64,000 nucleotides of DNA from Paraburkholderia translucens (GCF_020881035.1 NZ_JAJITC010000004.1:372001-436000); one strand, 5' to 3'. Counted from the first letter of the stretch, positions 30,241 through 42,630 are shown. The notes: generated from the sequence alone by a model not told the origin. Made by a program: numbers and translations.

Positions 30241-31368
30241 TTATCGCGCCGGCAGCGGCAAACACACGGCGAGCCACGCGGGCGGCGTCGGTGCGAGCTG
30301 CAGCGCGACTGGCGTAAAGCGTCCGTCGAGACGCGCCGCCAGGTGAAACAGTTCCGTCGCGTTTTTCGGGTCCCACTGACCCGAATAGCCGGGCAAGCCG
30401 GCCTCGCGGCGTTTTGCATCGAACGCGACGTTCGAATGCACGAATTCCTCATGCGTCTGGCCGCCGGTAGCAAACGGCACGAGCCAGTTCAGCGCGGCGA
30501 GCAGCGTCGCGCCGTTCGCCCCCTTCTCCTGCAGCCAGTTGCGGTTGTGGCGGCGCGCGGCGAGCGCGGCCATCACGAGCGGTTGCAGATCGTAGGTCAC
30601 GTAGTGCAGCGCATCGCGCTCGCCAAAATCGATCGTCGAGCCGTCCGGTGCGATGTTGTCGCCTATATGCTCGACGAACAGCCGCTGAGCGGCATTGATC
30701 ATCTTGCGATTGTCGAGCGTGAACGCGGCCATCGCGATCAGCTTGATGCGGTGGCTTTGCCAATTGTTGCGGAACGTGCCCGTCAGCGGCCGCGGCTGCG
30801 CGTCGATCTGCGCGATGTAGCCGCTCGCGAGCTTCGTCAGGAACGCCATCGTCGCGTTGCGCGTTTTGACGGGCAGCGCGCTCGCGGTCATGTCGTAGGC
30901 GAGAATCAGCCCTTCGAAGCGCGTTTCGTCGATCGGATTGAAGCTCGGCTGATACGTCGTGACCCACGCATACAGCAGACGGTCGACGAGCTTCAGGAAG
31001 CGGTCGTCGCTGGTCGCGCGCCACGCAAGCGCGGCGTCGCGCAGCAGGTCGAGATCCTTCTCCGCTTCGACGCTTTGATCGTAAATTCCTTCGTGCGGCA
31101 GCGTGCCTTCGGTGTGCAGCTTCGCGAGCGCATGCGCTTGCTGGTTCAGATGCGCCTGCACATTGGCGACGAGTGCCTTGACGCCGGGCTCGGCATTGGT
31201 GCGCTCGCTCGTTTGCAGCGCGGGCGCCGCGCAGAAATTCATCGCGGCCTGCGCCTCACGCAGCGGCAGCAGCGCGGCCGCGCCGGCCAGCAGCGCCGCG
31301 TAAGCGGGCCGCCACGCACGCACAGCCGCCTCGCCCCGGCTTTGCATCAATCGCACCTTTCGCGCCAT
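30241..31368 (-). CDS. Secreted alginate-lyase-family protein
   Basis: Protein of 375 residues with a signal peptide ending near LPLREAQA. The family segments are [13 protein letters not shown] (equivalent of the NNH/NNW active-site motif of alginate lyases), [31 protein letters not shown] and [15 protein letters not shown]. The (alpha/alpha)-toroid fold of polysaccharide lyase 5 and related lyases is expected, acting in the periplasm on a polyuronate or another exopolysaccharide; the substrate is inferred only. It ends 29 bases before sdaA and starts 136 bases after gcvP, in an operon otherwise devoted to glycine and serine. Confidence 0.75.
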   Translation of the reverse strand: MARKVRLMQSRGEAAVRAWRPAYAALLAGAAALLPLREAQAAMNFCAAPALQTSERTNAEPGVKALVANVQAHLNQQAHALAKLHTEGTLPHEGIYDQSVEAEKDLDLLRDAALAWRATSDDRFLKLVDRLLYAWVTTYQPSFNPIDETRFEGLILAYDMTASALPVKTRNATMAFLTKLASGYIAQIDAQPRPLTGTFRNNWQSHRIKLIAMAAFTLDNRKMINAAQRLFVEHIGDNIAPDGSTIDFGERDALHYVTYDLQPLVMAALAARRHNRNWLQEKGANGATLLAALNWLVPFATGGQTHEEFVHSNVAFDAKRREAGLPGYSGQWDPKNATELFHLAARLDGRFTPVALQLAPTPPAWLAVCLPLPAR

Positions 31369-31504
31369 GCGAAACTCCTCGTTAGGCTGATCAGGTGTGT
31401 GATGTTAGCCGGTTGCGACATTCAACGACAGAAGCGCACGTGAACCGCCCGCGCACGCTGATTGACCTTCACGGCGCCGCATGTGACGTCCCGTTGACTC
31501 GCTC

Positions 31505-34441
<2,937 letters not shown>

Positions 34442-34523
34442 GGGTGTTCCAGGCGGCGCGGTGCGCGCTGATGGGCGAGCGCCGCGCCTGACGGTTAAAA
34501 CAAAAGGTGACTCAGGCGGTGAC

Positions 34524-34904
34524 TCAGGCGCCGATCGACTTCGCGTACGCGTCGGCGTCGATCAGGCGGTCGAGCGCCGCGTCGGCGGCCGGCTTGATCT
34601 TGAACAGCCAGCTGTCGTACGGCGCGCTGTTGACGGTGTCCGGCGAGTCGCCGACAGCCGTGTTCGCTTCGATGACTTCGCCCGAAACCGGCGCGTAGAT
34701 GTCGGAAGCGGCCTTCACCGATTCGATCACGGCGACGGTATCGCCCGCGGTGACGGACTTGCCCAGTTCCTGGACTTCGAAGAAGACGATGTCGCCGAGC
34801 GCTTCCTGCGCGTGGTCGGTAATGCCGACCGTCAGCGTGCCGTCCGCTTCGGTGCGGACCCATTCGTGCGATTCGGTGTATTTCAGATCGGCCGGGATGC
34901 TCAT
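34524..34904 (-). CDS. gcvH: GcvH, glycine cleavage system lipoyl carrier protein
   Basis: Protein of 126 residues. The lipoylated lysine is K64 in ESVKAASD, within the barrel-sandwich fold ([29 protein letters not shown]). It shuttles the aminomethyl group between GcvP, GcvT and the dihydrolipoyl dehydrogenase. Middle gene of the gcv operon. Confidence 0.98.
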   Translation of the reverse strand: MSIPADLKYTESHEWVRTEADGTLTVGITDHAQEALGDIVFFEVQELGKSVTAGDTVAVIESVKAASDIYAPVSGEVIEANTAVGDSPDTVNSAPYDSWLFKIKPAADAALDRLIDADAYAKSIGA

Positions 34905-34965
34905 CGGATGCTCCTAAACGGTATGTTCGGTAGTGTTTTGAATGTAGGGGGCGTGCGCCGGACGC

Positions 34966-36084
34966 TTAGACCGCCAGCACCTTGCCGTGGCGCACGAAGG
35001 GCAGTTTTACCACGCTTGCGGGGCAGGCTTTGTCGCGAATCTGGACGTGCACGGTGTCGCCCGGCTGCACGCCTTTCGGCACGCGCGCGAAGGCGATCGA
35101 TTCCTGCATGGTTGGCGAGAACGTGCCGCTGGTGACCTCGCCGTCGCCGTGCGGCGTGACGACTTTCTGATGCGCGCGCAGCACGCCGGCGGCCTTGCCG
35201 TTTTCCTTCAACAGGATCAGGCCGACGAACGCGGCGCGCGAGCCGTCGGCTTCAAGCCGGCTCTTGCCGACGAAGTCGCGCGGAGCGCTCAGGTCGACGG
35301 TCCAGGCGAGGCCGGCGTCGAGCGGCGAGACGTTGTCGTCCATATCCTGGCCGTACAGGTTCATGCCGGCTTCGAGACGCAGCGTGTCGCGCGCGCCGAG
35401 ACCGGCCGGACGCACGCCCTGGGTGGCGAGCGCGTTCCACAGCGCTTCGACGTGCGTAGCCGGCACGATGATCTCGAAGCCGTCTTCGCCGGTGTAGCCG
35501 GTGCGCGCGACGGTCAGCTCGCCGAACGGAGCGGCTTCGACCCGCGCGGCGTTGAACGGCTTCAGCGCTTCGGTCGCGGCGCGCGCGGCCGGCACGGTTT
35601 GCCAGACTTTTTCGCGCGCGTTCGGACCTTGTACGGCGACGATCGCGAGGTCGCGGCGCGGCGTGATGGTGAGGCCGAAGCCGCCCTCGGCGCTGAGCTG
35701 GCCGAACCAGGCGATGTCTTTATCGGCGGTGCCGGCGTTGACGACCACGCGGAAGTGGTTCTCGCCGAAGTAATAGACGATCAGATCGTCGATCACACCG
35801 CCGTTCGGGTTCAGCATGCAGGAGTAGAGCGCGCGGCCCGGCGTTTGCAGCTTCGCGACGTTGTTCGCGAGCGCGTATTCGAAGAACGCGCGTACGCGCT
35901 CGCCGGTGAAGTCGATCACGCACATGTGGGACACGTCGAACATGCCGGCGTCGGTGCGCACCGCGCGATGTTCCTCGATCTGCGAGCCGTAGTTGACGGG
36001 CATGTCCCAGCCGCCGAAGTCGACCATGCGGGCGTTGAGCGCGCGGTGAGCGGCGTGAAGCGGGGTGTGATTGAGTTCGGTCAT
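34966..36084 (-). CDS. gcvT: GcvT, aminomethyltransferase (T-protein)
   Basis: The ATG at 36084 ([30 protein letters not shown]) gives 372 residues; the frame is open further upstream into the riboswitch but is not coding there. Folate-binding motifs [24 protein letters not shown] and [13 protein letters not shown] are present. It transfers the methylene group to tetrahydrofolate and releases ammonia. First gene after the glycine riboswitch. Confidence 0.97.
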   Translation of the reverse strand: MTELNHTPLHAAHRALNARMVDFGGWDMPVNYGSQIEEHRAVRTDAGMFDVSHMCVIDFTGERVRAFFEYALANNVAKLQTPGRALYSCMLNPNGGVIDDLIVYYFGENHFRVVVNAGTADKDIAWFGQLSAEGGFGLTITPRRDLAIVAVQGPNAREKVWQTVPAARAATEALKPFNAARVEAAPFGELTVARTGYTGEDGFEIIVPATHVEALWNALATQGVRPAGLGARDTLRLEAGMNLYGQDMDDNVSPLDAGLAWTVDLSAPRDFVGKSRLEADGSRAAFVGLILLKENGKAAGVLRAHQKVVTPHGDGEVTSGTFSPTMQESIAFARVPKGVQPGDTVHVQIRDKACPASVVKLPFVRHGKVLAV

Positions 36085-36164
36085 GGGGCCTCGGGCATCT
36101 CGCGAAACAAAAAGGCCATGCGGTGCAACGCGTCGCGGCGGTATGCCTGCGAGCGTGGTTCTGC

Positions 36165-36430
36165 ATGACCCCTCTGTCCTCGATACCTGAGAGATTGCGC
36201 TGCCGTGACGCTGATCCGTCACGATGAACGCGCGCCCCTTCGGTGGGCAGCCTGCCAGTTGTGCGCGACGTGCGACGCGGATGGCTACTGCCGCTCTCCA
36301 GAGTGCGAAAAAACCGCGGGAAGGCGGGTTCTTTCGACGCGGTCGGTCCTTTTGCCTGAGAGTTTGCGGGTGTGCCCCTTCGGCGGCGCGGCCTGCGTTC
36401 TTTCGCTTGCCAGCGCGCTCTCCCGACGCG
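36165..36430 (-). ncRNA. Tandem glycine riboswitch controlling gcvTHP
   Basis: On the minus strand two glycine aptamers follow each other. The first (about 36426-36343) has GGGAGAG, the core CGCCGAAGGGGCA, and AACTCTCAGGCAAAAGGACCG. The second (about 36304-36168) has TCTGGAGAGC, CACCGAAGGGGC and AATCTCTCAGGTATCGAGGACAGAGGGG. These are the hallmark gcvT-element sequences. The linker contains a T-rich stretch. About 80 bases separate the second aptamer from gcvT. Glycine binding is expected to turn on the cleavage system; no clear intrinsic terminator is visible after aptamer 2, so the switch may act on translation. Confidence 0.95.
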
Positions 36431-36437
36431 TGCGGCG

Positions 36438-36466
36438 AATGTACGCGACGGGCCGGGGCTTGTCAA
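36438..36466 (-). promoter_or_regulatory. Consensus sigma70 promoter of the riboswitch-gcvTHP transcript
   Basis: On the minus strand TTGACA (36466-36461), a 17-base spacer, and TACATT (36443-36438). The -35 is perfect and the -10 has one or two changes. Transcription would start near 36431, right at the first base of the first glycine aptamer. Confidence 0.88.
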
Positions 36467-36516
36467 ATAAAGGCCCGCGAGCGGTGTGGAGGCGGGCACA
36501 GCGCTGTGACGGCGTC

Positions 36517-36545
36517 AAAAAAAGCGCGGGACCTGCGGCCCGCGC
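36517..36545 (-). terminator. Intrinsic terminator of the lipoprotein gene
   Basis: On the minus strand GCGCGGG and CCCGCGC (36545-36539 with 36530-36524) form a 7-bp stem with an 8-base loop, followed by seven T (36523-36517). It ends the transcript of the small lipoprotein gene just before the gcv promoter. Confidence 0.88.
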
Positions 36546-36652
36546 TTTGGTGGCGCTTCTTTCCGTGCGGCCCATCACCGCACGATGAATGGTAGTGGGG
36601 TGCTCTCCAGGCGGCTCGTTTGCCGATCCGGTTTGCCAATCTATCCCCCGGC

Positions 36653-37003
36653 TCACTCGCCGATCGCACGAGCAGCGTTATCCAACTCCTGATTCAGCAC
36701 GCGCTGTTCTTCCGCGGACAGACCGCCGCCATGCTGCGAGGCCATATCGTGCGCTTCCTGGCGAATCGTCTCGAGGCGGTGGTGCAGCGCCGCGCCTTGT
36801 GGCGGCGGGTAATAGCCCTGATTCACGCGGTTGTCGATCCGGCGTGCGAGATTGCCGATGCGGCCGTCCACCTGATGCAGGCGCTGATCCGCGATCTGCT
36901 GCGGAGTGGGGCCCGGATGCGGCGGCGGCGGAGGCGTCACCACGCAGGCGGCGACGGAGCTGAGCAGCGCACATGCGGCAAGGGCACGGATGATTCGAGA
37001 CAT
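36653..37003 (-). CDS. Small outer-membrane-type lipoprotein, unknown function
   Basis: Protein of 116 residues. A lipoprotein signal peptide ends in SSVAAC with the acylated cysteine at residue 20; no aspartate follows, so outer-membrane sorting is expected. A proline-rich spacer VVTPPPPPHPGPTP leads to a charged alpha-helical region (QQIADQRLHQVDGRIGNLARRIDNRVNQG) and a second helix (LSAEEQRVLNQELDNAARAIGE). Not recognised as a named family. Its own terminator is at 36517-36545. Confidence 0.8.
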   Translation of the reverse strand: MSRIIRALAACALLSSVAACVVTPPPPPHPGPTPQQIADQRLHQVDGRIGNLARRIDNRVNQGYYPPPQGAALHHRLETIRQEAHDMASQHGGGLSAEEQRVLNQELDNAARAIGE

Positions 37004-37205
37004 GGATTCTCCCGGAGTCGTTGTCGAATTGAGTTGCTACCCGTTAGCAACGGATGACGACGAACGCCCGCTTACCGCGCAGCGGGCGAATGTGTAACGT
37101 TATATTCCTTTCCGAAACGTCAGGTAGGCCCGTGCTGCCGGCCTTCAGGGCGCCGAGTCCGCGCCGTTTTCGGTACACAGCGCGGGGCGGCCCGCGGCGC
37201 GCGGC

Positions 37206-38255
37206 TCAGCGAATGCGCTCGAACGGCAGCCGCACGCCCTGTTCCGAGCTGCGCGCGGCCAGTTCGATGATCGTCATCACGTCGACCGCATCCTGCGTGC
37301 GGATCGGGAACGCGACACCGTTCTGGATCGCGTCGGCCAACGCTATATAGAAGCTGGCGTACTCGCCGTTGGGGGTCGGCCATTCGCGCTCGACTTCCTG
37401 GTCGCCTTCGAGCACGCGCAACACGCCAGGAGTATTACCGGCGCCGAAGCCTTCGTCGCCGGGGCGCAGGCCAGCCTTCAACTGGTCTTCCTGCGTATCG
37501 AGCCCGTACTTGACGTAGCTGCCGCGCGTGCCGTGAATCGCAAAGCGCGGTCCCGGCAGCGCGGTCAGCGCGCTGGCGTGCAGCACGACCTCGAAGTCGT
37601 CGTAGCCGAGCTGGATGTGCACGTAGTCAGGTGCGCTCGCCTCGTCGCGATGTGAGCGCACCGTTGCGGATACCGTCTGCGGCGCGCCGAAGAGGACGAG
37701 CGCCTGGTCGATCAGATGCGGACCGAGATCGAACAGCAGACCGCCGCCGCGGCTCACCTCCTCGCGCCAGCGCTGGCGCACGCCTGGCCGGAAGCGGTCG
37801 AAATGCGATTCGTAGTGCGTGACGCGACCCAGTTCCACGCGCGCGAGCAGATCCCTCACGGCCAGAAAATCGCCGTCCCAGCGGCGGTTGTGAAAGGGTG
37901 CGAACAGCTTGCCACGCGCGAGCGCGATGTTGGCGAGGGTATGAGCATCCGCGGAACTCAGCGTGACCGGCTTGTCGACGACCACGTGCTTGCCGGCTTC
38001 GAGCGTGCGGCGCGCGAGGTCGAAATGCGTGTCGTTGGGCGTCGCGATCACGATGCAGTCGATGTCGTCGAGCGCGAGTAGCGCATCGAGATCGGCGACG
38101 ATTTTCGCGTGCGGATAGTCCGCGCGTGCCCGCTCCGCTTGTCCCGTCGCAATCGCGGCGACACTCGCGCGTCCGCAATGTTCGATCACCGGTGCGTGAA
38201 ACGTCGCGCCGGCGAAGCCGTAGCCCATCAATCCAATTTTCAGCGATTCGGCCAT
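37206..38255 (-). CDS. Gfo/Idh/MocA-family NAD(P)-dependent oxidoreductase
   Basis: The ATG at 38255 (MAESLKIGLMGYGFAGATFHAPVIE) gives 349 residues. The Rossmann loop is GYGFAGATFHAP, the substrate/cofactor motif reads DKPVTLSSADAH (usually EKP), and HNRRWDGDFLAVRDLL with RGGGLLFDLGPHLIDQALVLFG matches E. coli YdgJ-type members. Such enzymes act on sugars, inositols or biliverdin-like compounds; the substrate is not deducible. Single gene, divergent from rep. Confidence 0.92.
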   Translation of the reverse strand: MAESLKIGLMGYGFAGATFHAPVIEHCGRASVAAIATGQAERARADYPHAKIVADLDALLALDDIDCIVIATPNDTHFDLARRTLEAGKHVVVDKPVTLSSADAHTLANIALARGKLFAPFHNRRWDGDFLAVRDLLARVELGRVTHYESHFDRFRPGVRQRWREEVSRGGGLLFDLGPHLIDQALVLFGAPQTVSATVRSHRDEASAPDYVHIQLGYDDFEVVLHASALTALPGPRFAIHGTRGSYVKYGLDTQEDQLKAGLRPGDEGFGAGNTPGVLRVLEGDQEVEREWPTPNGEYASFYIALADAIQNGVAFPIRTQDAVDVMTIIELAARSSEQGVRLPFERIR

Positions 38256-38560
38256 GCGAGTTTTCCTGGAAGAGCGGCGCGCCGCCTTGCCACCGCGGCG
38301 GCGGCGCGCAATCACATGATTGTGGCATTAGCGGGCCGGACTGTGGGCTTGGCATCGGACGGTCTCGCGCGCACTCTGACGGGCGCCGGGGTCGCCGAGG
38401 GCGTCTATCGCGGGGGCCATCGGGCGTCCATCGGGGCGTCCATGTTAACATCGCACCGCTCGCGCGCATTGCGCCGCCCAGCGTGTCCCGGGCCTGCGGC
38501 CGGCGCCTCTCGCCAGTCCGATCTCAACGGCCCTCAACCGTGTTACCCATCCACAAAACG

Positions 38561-40651
38561 ATGTCCGCAGGCTTGAACCCCGCTCAAAGTGAAGCGGTCC
38601 GCTATCTCGACGGTCCCTGTCTCGTGCTAGCCGGCGCGGGCAGCGGCAAAACGCGCGTGATCACGCAGAAGATCGCGCACCTGATCGAAGCGAAAGGCTT
38701 CGAGCCGCGCCACATCGCCGCCGTCACGTTCACGAACAAAGCCGCGGCGGAAATGCGCGAGCGCGTTGGCAAGCTGCTCGAAGGCAAGACGCTGACCGCG
38801 CCCGGCAAGGAAGGCCGCAAGGTGCCCGTGAACCAGTTGACGGTGTGTACCTTCCACTCGCTTGGCGTGCAGATCTTGCGGCAGGAGGCGGAGCACGTCG
38901 GTCTGAAGCCGCAGTTCTCGATCATGGATTCCGACGACTGCTTCGGCATGATCCAGGAGCAGGTCGGCTCGACAGACAAGGGCTTCATCCGCAAGATCCA
39001 GTCGATCATCTCGCTGTGGAAGAACGGCCTGATCATGCCCGAGCAGGCGATTGCGACCGCGTCGACCGAGGACGAGCATCAGGCGGCGATCGTCTATCGC
39101 AACTACGTGGCGACGCTGCATGCGTATCAGGCGGTCGATTTCGACGATCTGATCCGCCTGCCCGCCGAACTGTTCGCGAGCAACGAGCAGGTGCGCGACC
39201 GCTGGCAAAACAAGCTGCGTTATCTGCTGATCGACGAGTATCAGGACACCAACGCGTGCCAGTACGAACTGGTGAAGCTGCTGGCTGGCAAGCGCGCCGC
39301 GTTCACGGCGGTCGGCGACGACGACCAGGCGATCTACGGCTGGCGCGGCGCCACCCTCGAAAACCTCGGCCAGCTCGGCAAGGATTTTCCGAACCTGCAC
39401 CTGATCAAGCTCGAGCAGAATTACCGCTCGACGGTGCGCATCCTGACCGCCGCGAACAACGTGATCGCGAACAACCCGAAGCTGTTCGAGAAGAAGCTGT
39501 GGTCCGAGCATGGCATGGGCGATGCGATCACCGTAACGGCCTGCAACGACGAGGAACACGAGGCGGAGTCCGTCGTGTTCAGGCTGTCCGCGCACAAGTT
39601 CGAGCGGCGCACGAATTTCCGCGATTACGCGATCCTGTATCGCGGCAACTTTCAGGCGCGCATCTTCGAGCAGGTGCTGCGCCGAGAACGGATTCCATAC
39701 GTGCTATCGGGCGGTCAGTCGTTCTTCGACAAGGCCGAGATCAAGGACATTTGCGCGTACCTGCGCCTGATCGCCAACGCAAACGACGACCCCGCGTTCA
39801 TCCGCGCGATCACGACTCCGCGCCGCGGCGTCGGCAATACGACGCTGGAGGCGCTCGGCGCGTTCGCGGGTCAGGCGAAGGTGTCGCTGTTCGAGGCGGT
39901 CTACATGGGCGGCATCGAGGCGCGCCTGTCGCCGCGTCAGATCGAGCCGATGCGCGCGTTTTGCGACTTCATGCAGCGCCTGACCGACCGCGCCGAAAAG
40001 GACCCGGCGGGCACGCTGCTCGATGAGCTGATGGAGGCGATCCACTACGAAGCATATCTGTACGACGCGTTCGACGAACGCCAGGCGCAGGCGAAGTGGC
40101 AGAACGTGCTCGAGTTCATCGAGTGGTTGAAGCGCAAGGGGACGAAGGAAGAGCCGGAGCACGGCCGCGGCGGCGAGGCGACCGGCTATGACACCGCCGA
40201 CGGCTTCGGCGACACCGGCAAGAATCTGCTCGGCCTGATCCAGACCGTCGCGCTGATGTCGATGCTCGAAGGCCGCGAGGAAGATCCGGATGCGGTGCGG
40301 CTGTCGACCGTGCATGCGTCGAAGGGGCTCGAGTATCCGCACGTGTTCCTCGTCGGCGTCGAGGAAGGCATCATGCCGCATCGCGGCGGCGCGGACGACG
40401 AGCCGATCGACGACGCGCGCATCGAGGAGGAGCGTCGGCTGATGTACGTGGCCATCACGCGTGCGCAGCGCAGCCTGCACCTGAACTGGTGCAAAAAGCG
40501 CAAGCGCGCGCGAGAGACGATCGTCTGCGAGGCGTCGCGCTTTATCAACGAAATGCTGCTCGACGATGCGCCGCCGCCGACACCCGAAGAGGCGCCGATG
40601 TCGCCGAAGGACCGGCTCGCGAGTCTGAAAGCGTTGTTGCAGAAGGCATGA
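38561..40651 (+). CDS. rep: Rep, superfamily 1A ATP-dependent DNA helicase
   Basis: The ATG at 38561 (MSAGLNPAQSEAVRYLDGPCLVLAGAGSGKTRVITQKIAHLI) gives 696 residues. Motif I is AGAGSGKT, motif II DEYQDTN, motif III GDDDQAIYGWRGA, motif IV LEQNYRS, motif V TVHASKGLEYPHVFLVG, motif VI VAITRAQRSLHL. The sequence follows Rep more than UvrD (RHIAAVTFTNKAAAEM, FDDLIRLPAELF). It is the accessory replicative helicase clearing protein roadblocks. An upstream open stretch back to 38126 is not conserved. Confidence 0.95.
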   Translation: MSAGLNPAQSEAVRYLDGPCLVLAGAGSGKTRVITQKIAHLIEAKGFEPRHIAAVTFTNKAAAEMRERVGKLLEGKTLTAPGKEGRKVPVNQLTVCTFHSLGVQILRQEAEHVGLKPQFSIMDSDDCFGMIQEQVGSTDKGFIRKIQSIISLWKNGLIMPEQAIATASTEDEHQAAIVYRNYVATLHAYQAVDFDDLIRLPAELFASNEQVRDRWQNKLRYLLIDEYQDTNACQYELVKLLAGKRAAFTAVGDDDQAIYGWRGATLENLGQLGKDFPNLHLIKLEQNYRSTVRILTAANNVIANNPKLFEKKLWSEHGMGDAITVTACNDEEHEAESVVFRLSAHKFERRTNFRDYAILYRGNFQARIFEQVLRRERIPYVLSGGQSFFDKAEIKDICAYLRLIANANDDPAFIRAITTPRRGVGNTTLEALGAFAGQAKVSLFEAVYMGGIEARLSPRQIEPMRAFCDFMQRLTDRAEKDPAGTLLDELMEAIHYEAYLYDAFDERQAQAKWQNVLEFIEWLKRKGTKEEPEHGRGGEATGYDTADGFGDTGKNLLGLIQTVALMSMLEGREEDPDAVRLSTVHASKGLEYPHVFLVGVEEGIMPHRGGADDEPIDDARIEEERRLMYVAITRAQRSLHLNWCKKRKRARETIVCEASRFINEMLLDDAPPPTPEEAPMSPKDRLASLKALLQKA

Positions 40652-40700
40652 GCGGGCAGCGCTCGAGCGCATTCCCGGTGTGGTTGCTAGCCCGCGCATA

Positions 40701-40738
40701 AAAACAATCCCTGCATCGCGTTAGCGCATGCAGGGATT
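40701..40738 (-). terminator. Intrinsic terminator of the cytochrome c gene
   Basis: AATCCCTGCAT (40706-40716) and ATGCAGGGATT (40728-40738) form an 11-bp stem with an inner GCG/CGC pairing. Read on the minus strand it is followed by GTTTTTA, a T-run (40704-40701 region). It lies 33 bases after the cytochrome c stop and separates it from the convergent rep gene. Confidence 0.8.
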
Positions 40739-40770
40739 ACTCATTTCAGCGACGGCCGATGCCGCCCGCC

Positions 40771-41682
40771 TCACTTCACCGCGCCGACCATATAGTCGAC
40801 CGCGGCCTTGACGTCCGCATCCGACGCGTTTGAGCCGCCTTTCGGAGGCATCGCGCCCTTGCCGTGCAGCGCGTAGTTATAGATCGTGTCCATCGGATCT
40901 TTCAGACGCGACGCCCACGCTTCCTTGTCGCCGAACTTGGGCGCGTTCAGCACGCCGGCCGCGTGACAGGCCTGGCACACTGACTGATACAGCGCCTTGC
41001 CGGCCTGCGAAGCGTCCGCGCTTTGCGCGCCGCCAGCCGCAGGGGCGGCAGTTTGCGGCACGCTCGCCAATGCCGCCACGGCCGCGGCGGCCTGTTGAGC
41101 CGCGCTCGCGGCCGATGCGCCTGCCGCGGCGGCTGCTCCGGACGCCGCCGCCGCACCGGACGCCGCGGGCGCGCCCGCCGCCGGTTGCGCCGGCTCGGGG
41201 AAGTTCGCGCCGGAATTGTTTGCCATATAGACGACCGCGCGCGCGATCTCGAAGTCGCTGTAGTCGTCGGGACTCGTGCCGCCGCGCGGCGGCATTGCGC
41301 CCTTGCCCGACAGCGCGGTGTGCCACAGCGTGTCGAAGCCTTGCGCGATGCGCGGAGCCCAGTCGGCGGTGTTGGTGAATTTTGGTGCGCCTGCCGCGCC
41401 CGATGCGTGACACGCCGAGCAGACCGCCTTGTAGACTTCCTCACCGCTCTTGTAGACGCGAGGCGCATTGGCGTCGCGGATCTCGACCTGGGCGAGCGGA
41501 TGGATGCGGGAGACGACTTCGGCTTCGGAGAGGGAGTCGGTGCCGGCGCCGGTGCGGGTCGAATTGTCGACGTAGACGGCGAGCAGAACGATGATGACAA
41601 TCGGCACAGCAAATCCGGCGATGACGGCGGCAATGAGCTGTGCTGGGGTTTTGATCGGGGCTCCGTGTGGTGCTTCGCTCAT
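40771..41682 (-). CDS. Dihaem cytochrome c5-type protein, membrane-anchored
   Basis: Protein of 303 residues. An N-terminal uncleaved helix (LIAAVIAGFAVPIVIIVLLAVYV) anchors it; two class I cytochrome c domains follow with haem motifs CSACH (near residue 88) and CQACH (near residue 236), and each has the distal methionine in KGAMPPRGG and KGAMPPKGG. The two domains are joined by a 70-residue alanine-rich, low-complexity linker. It resembles the membrane cytochrome c5 of betaproteobacteria that carries electrons toward terminal oxidases. A TATAAT box (41761-41756) lies 75 bases upstream on the minus strand. Confidence 0.93.
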   Translation of the reverse strand: MSEAPHGAPIKTPAQLIAAVIAGFAVPIVIIVLLAVYVDNSTRTGAGTDSLSEAEVVSRIHPLAQVEIRDANAPRVYKSGEEVYKAVCSACHASGAAGAPKFTNTADWAPRIAQGFDTLWHTALSGKGAMPPRGGTSPDDYSDFEIARAVVYMANNSGANFPEPAQPAAGAPAASGAAAASGAAAAAGASAASAAQQAAAAVAALASVPQTAAPAAGGAQSADASQAGKALYQSVCQACHAAGVLNAPKFGDKEAWASRLKDPMDTIYNYALHGKGAMPPKGGSNASDADVKAAVDYMVGAVK

Positions 41683-41989
41683 GCTTGTCTCGTCTCCGTG
41701 GTATGTGAGCGGTACAGCGCGACGGCAACTTCTTGTTCTTTATCAGCCACGGACGATTATAGACGCAAGGTTTCGGCGGCGGCGAGGGGGCCCGGATCGT
41801 GTTCAGCAGGCGTTTACCCGGATCGTCATGGGCTTCCTCGGAGCGCGGGGAAGACGCAGGAGCGGGTGTCGCAGGCCGTCCGGTGGACGGTTCGGCCGAA
41901 ACCGGGTATCCTTGCGGTCTCTCGCGTTGGCGTCGGGGCCGTTCCGGTTGTCCCGCTTTCGCGTAAATTCCCCGCAGTTTTGTGGTGAA
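41683..41989. other. Intergenic region between the cytochrome c gene and tRNA-Arg
   Basis: 307 bases without a gene. It holds the presumed minus-strand promoter of the cytochrome gene (TATAAT at 41761-41756, weak -35) and, further right, the tRNA promoter; TAAATT at 41963-41968 is a possible -10 for the tRNA. Confidence 0.4.
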
Positions 41990-42065
41990 GCGCCCGTAGC
42001 TCAATGGATAGAGTACTGCCCTCCGAAGGCAGGGGTTGCTGGTTCGATCCCAGCCGGGCGCGCCA
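41990..42065 (+). tRNA. tRNA-Arg, anticodon CCG
   Basis: The 7-bp acceptor stem GCGCCCG/CGGGCGC, D arm TAGCTCAATGGATAGAG, anticodon arm CTGCC-CTCCGAA-GGCAG with CCG at 42023-42025, T arm GCTGG-TTCGATC-CCAGC, discriminator G and an encoded CCA end (42063-42065) give a complete cloverleaf. It reads CGG codons, which are common in this genome type. tRNA-Arg genes are frequent integration targets; a decayed hicB lies 270 bases downstream. Confidence 0.97.
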
Positions 42066-42336
42066 AGTCTGATAAGGGTTTCCGCCCGATCCTCTCCCTT
42101 TAGAAATCCCAGCATTGGCCCGCTAGGGCACCAGTAGGCCAAATTCCGCACAACGAAGCCTGCTCATAGTCGGCGGCATCCCGGCTTCATTCGGCTTTGG
42201 CGGTGTCCGTTAAGGATTCAATGCGGGTGGCGGTTTTAGGCTGGGTGATGTTGTCTACCCACCAAAATGAGATGTGCCTGGGAGATTGCTGCGTTTCGCC
42301 GTTTACGGCACGCTTGGCTCGGAAGGAGCATTGGAT

Positions 42337-42630
42337 ATGAAAAACGACCACTTTACGTACCGGGTTACGTGGTCCCCTGAAGATGGGGAGCATGTCGGCC
42401 TGTGCGTGGAATTTCCCGGGCTGTCATGGCTGGAAAAAACACCGGAAAAGGCGCTAGCAGGCATCCGGAAAATCGTTGCCGAAACCGTCGAAGAACTGAC
42501 GGTCAGTGGTGAGCCGGTCCCGAGGCCGCTCGCCGGCCGCCCGTGCAGCGGATAGTTCGAGGTGCGCCTGCCGCCACTTGTTCATCGCGCGCTTGGCATG
42601 CTACATGACGTGAGGGACTCCCTTTTGCGG
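42337..42630 (+). pseudogene. hicB-type antitoxin, broken by an in-frame amber codon
   Basis: From ATG 42337 (MKNDHFTYRVTWSPEDGEHVGLCVEF) the HicB-type partial RNase H fold runs 72 codons to TAG at 42553-42555. In the same frame after the stop the text resumes FEVRLPPLVHRALGM, the expected start of the family's C-terminal ribbon-helix-helix DNA-binding part (SGKF-V-R-PP-E-HRAL), then loses similarity. One base change (AAG to TAG) explains the stop. No hicA toxin gene is visible beside it. The truncated product would keep the toxin-binding half but not the operator-binding half. Confidence 0.8.

Noticed and set aside
36517..36545. Terminator considered as the expression platform of the glycine riboswitch
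   Set aside because: It lies upstream of the gcv promoter and ends the lipoprotein transcript.
42187..42393. Minus-strand frame after the tRNA considered as an integrase tail
   Set aside because: No tyrosine-recombinase motif, and it overlaps the start of hicB.
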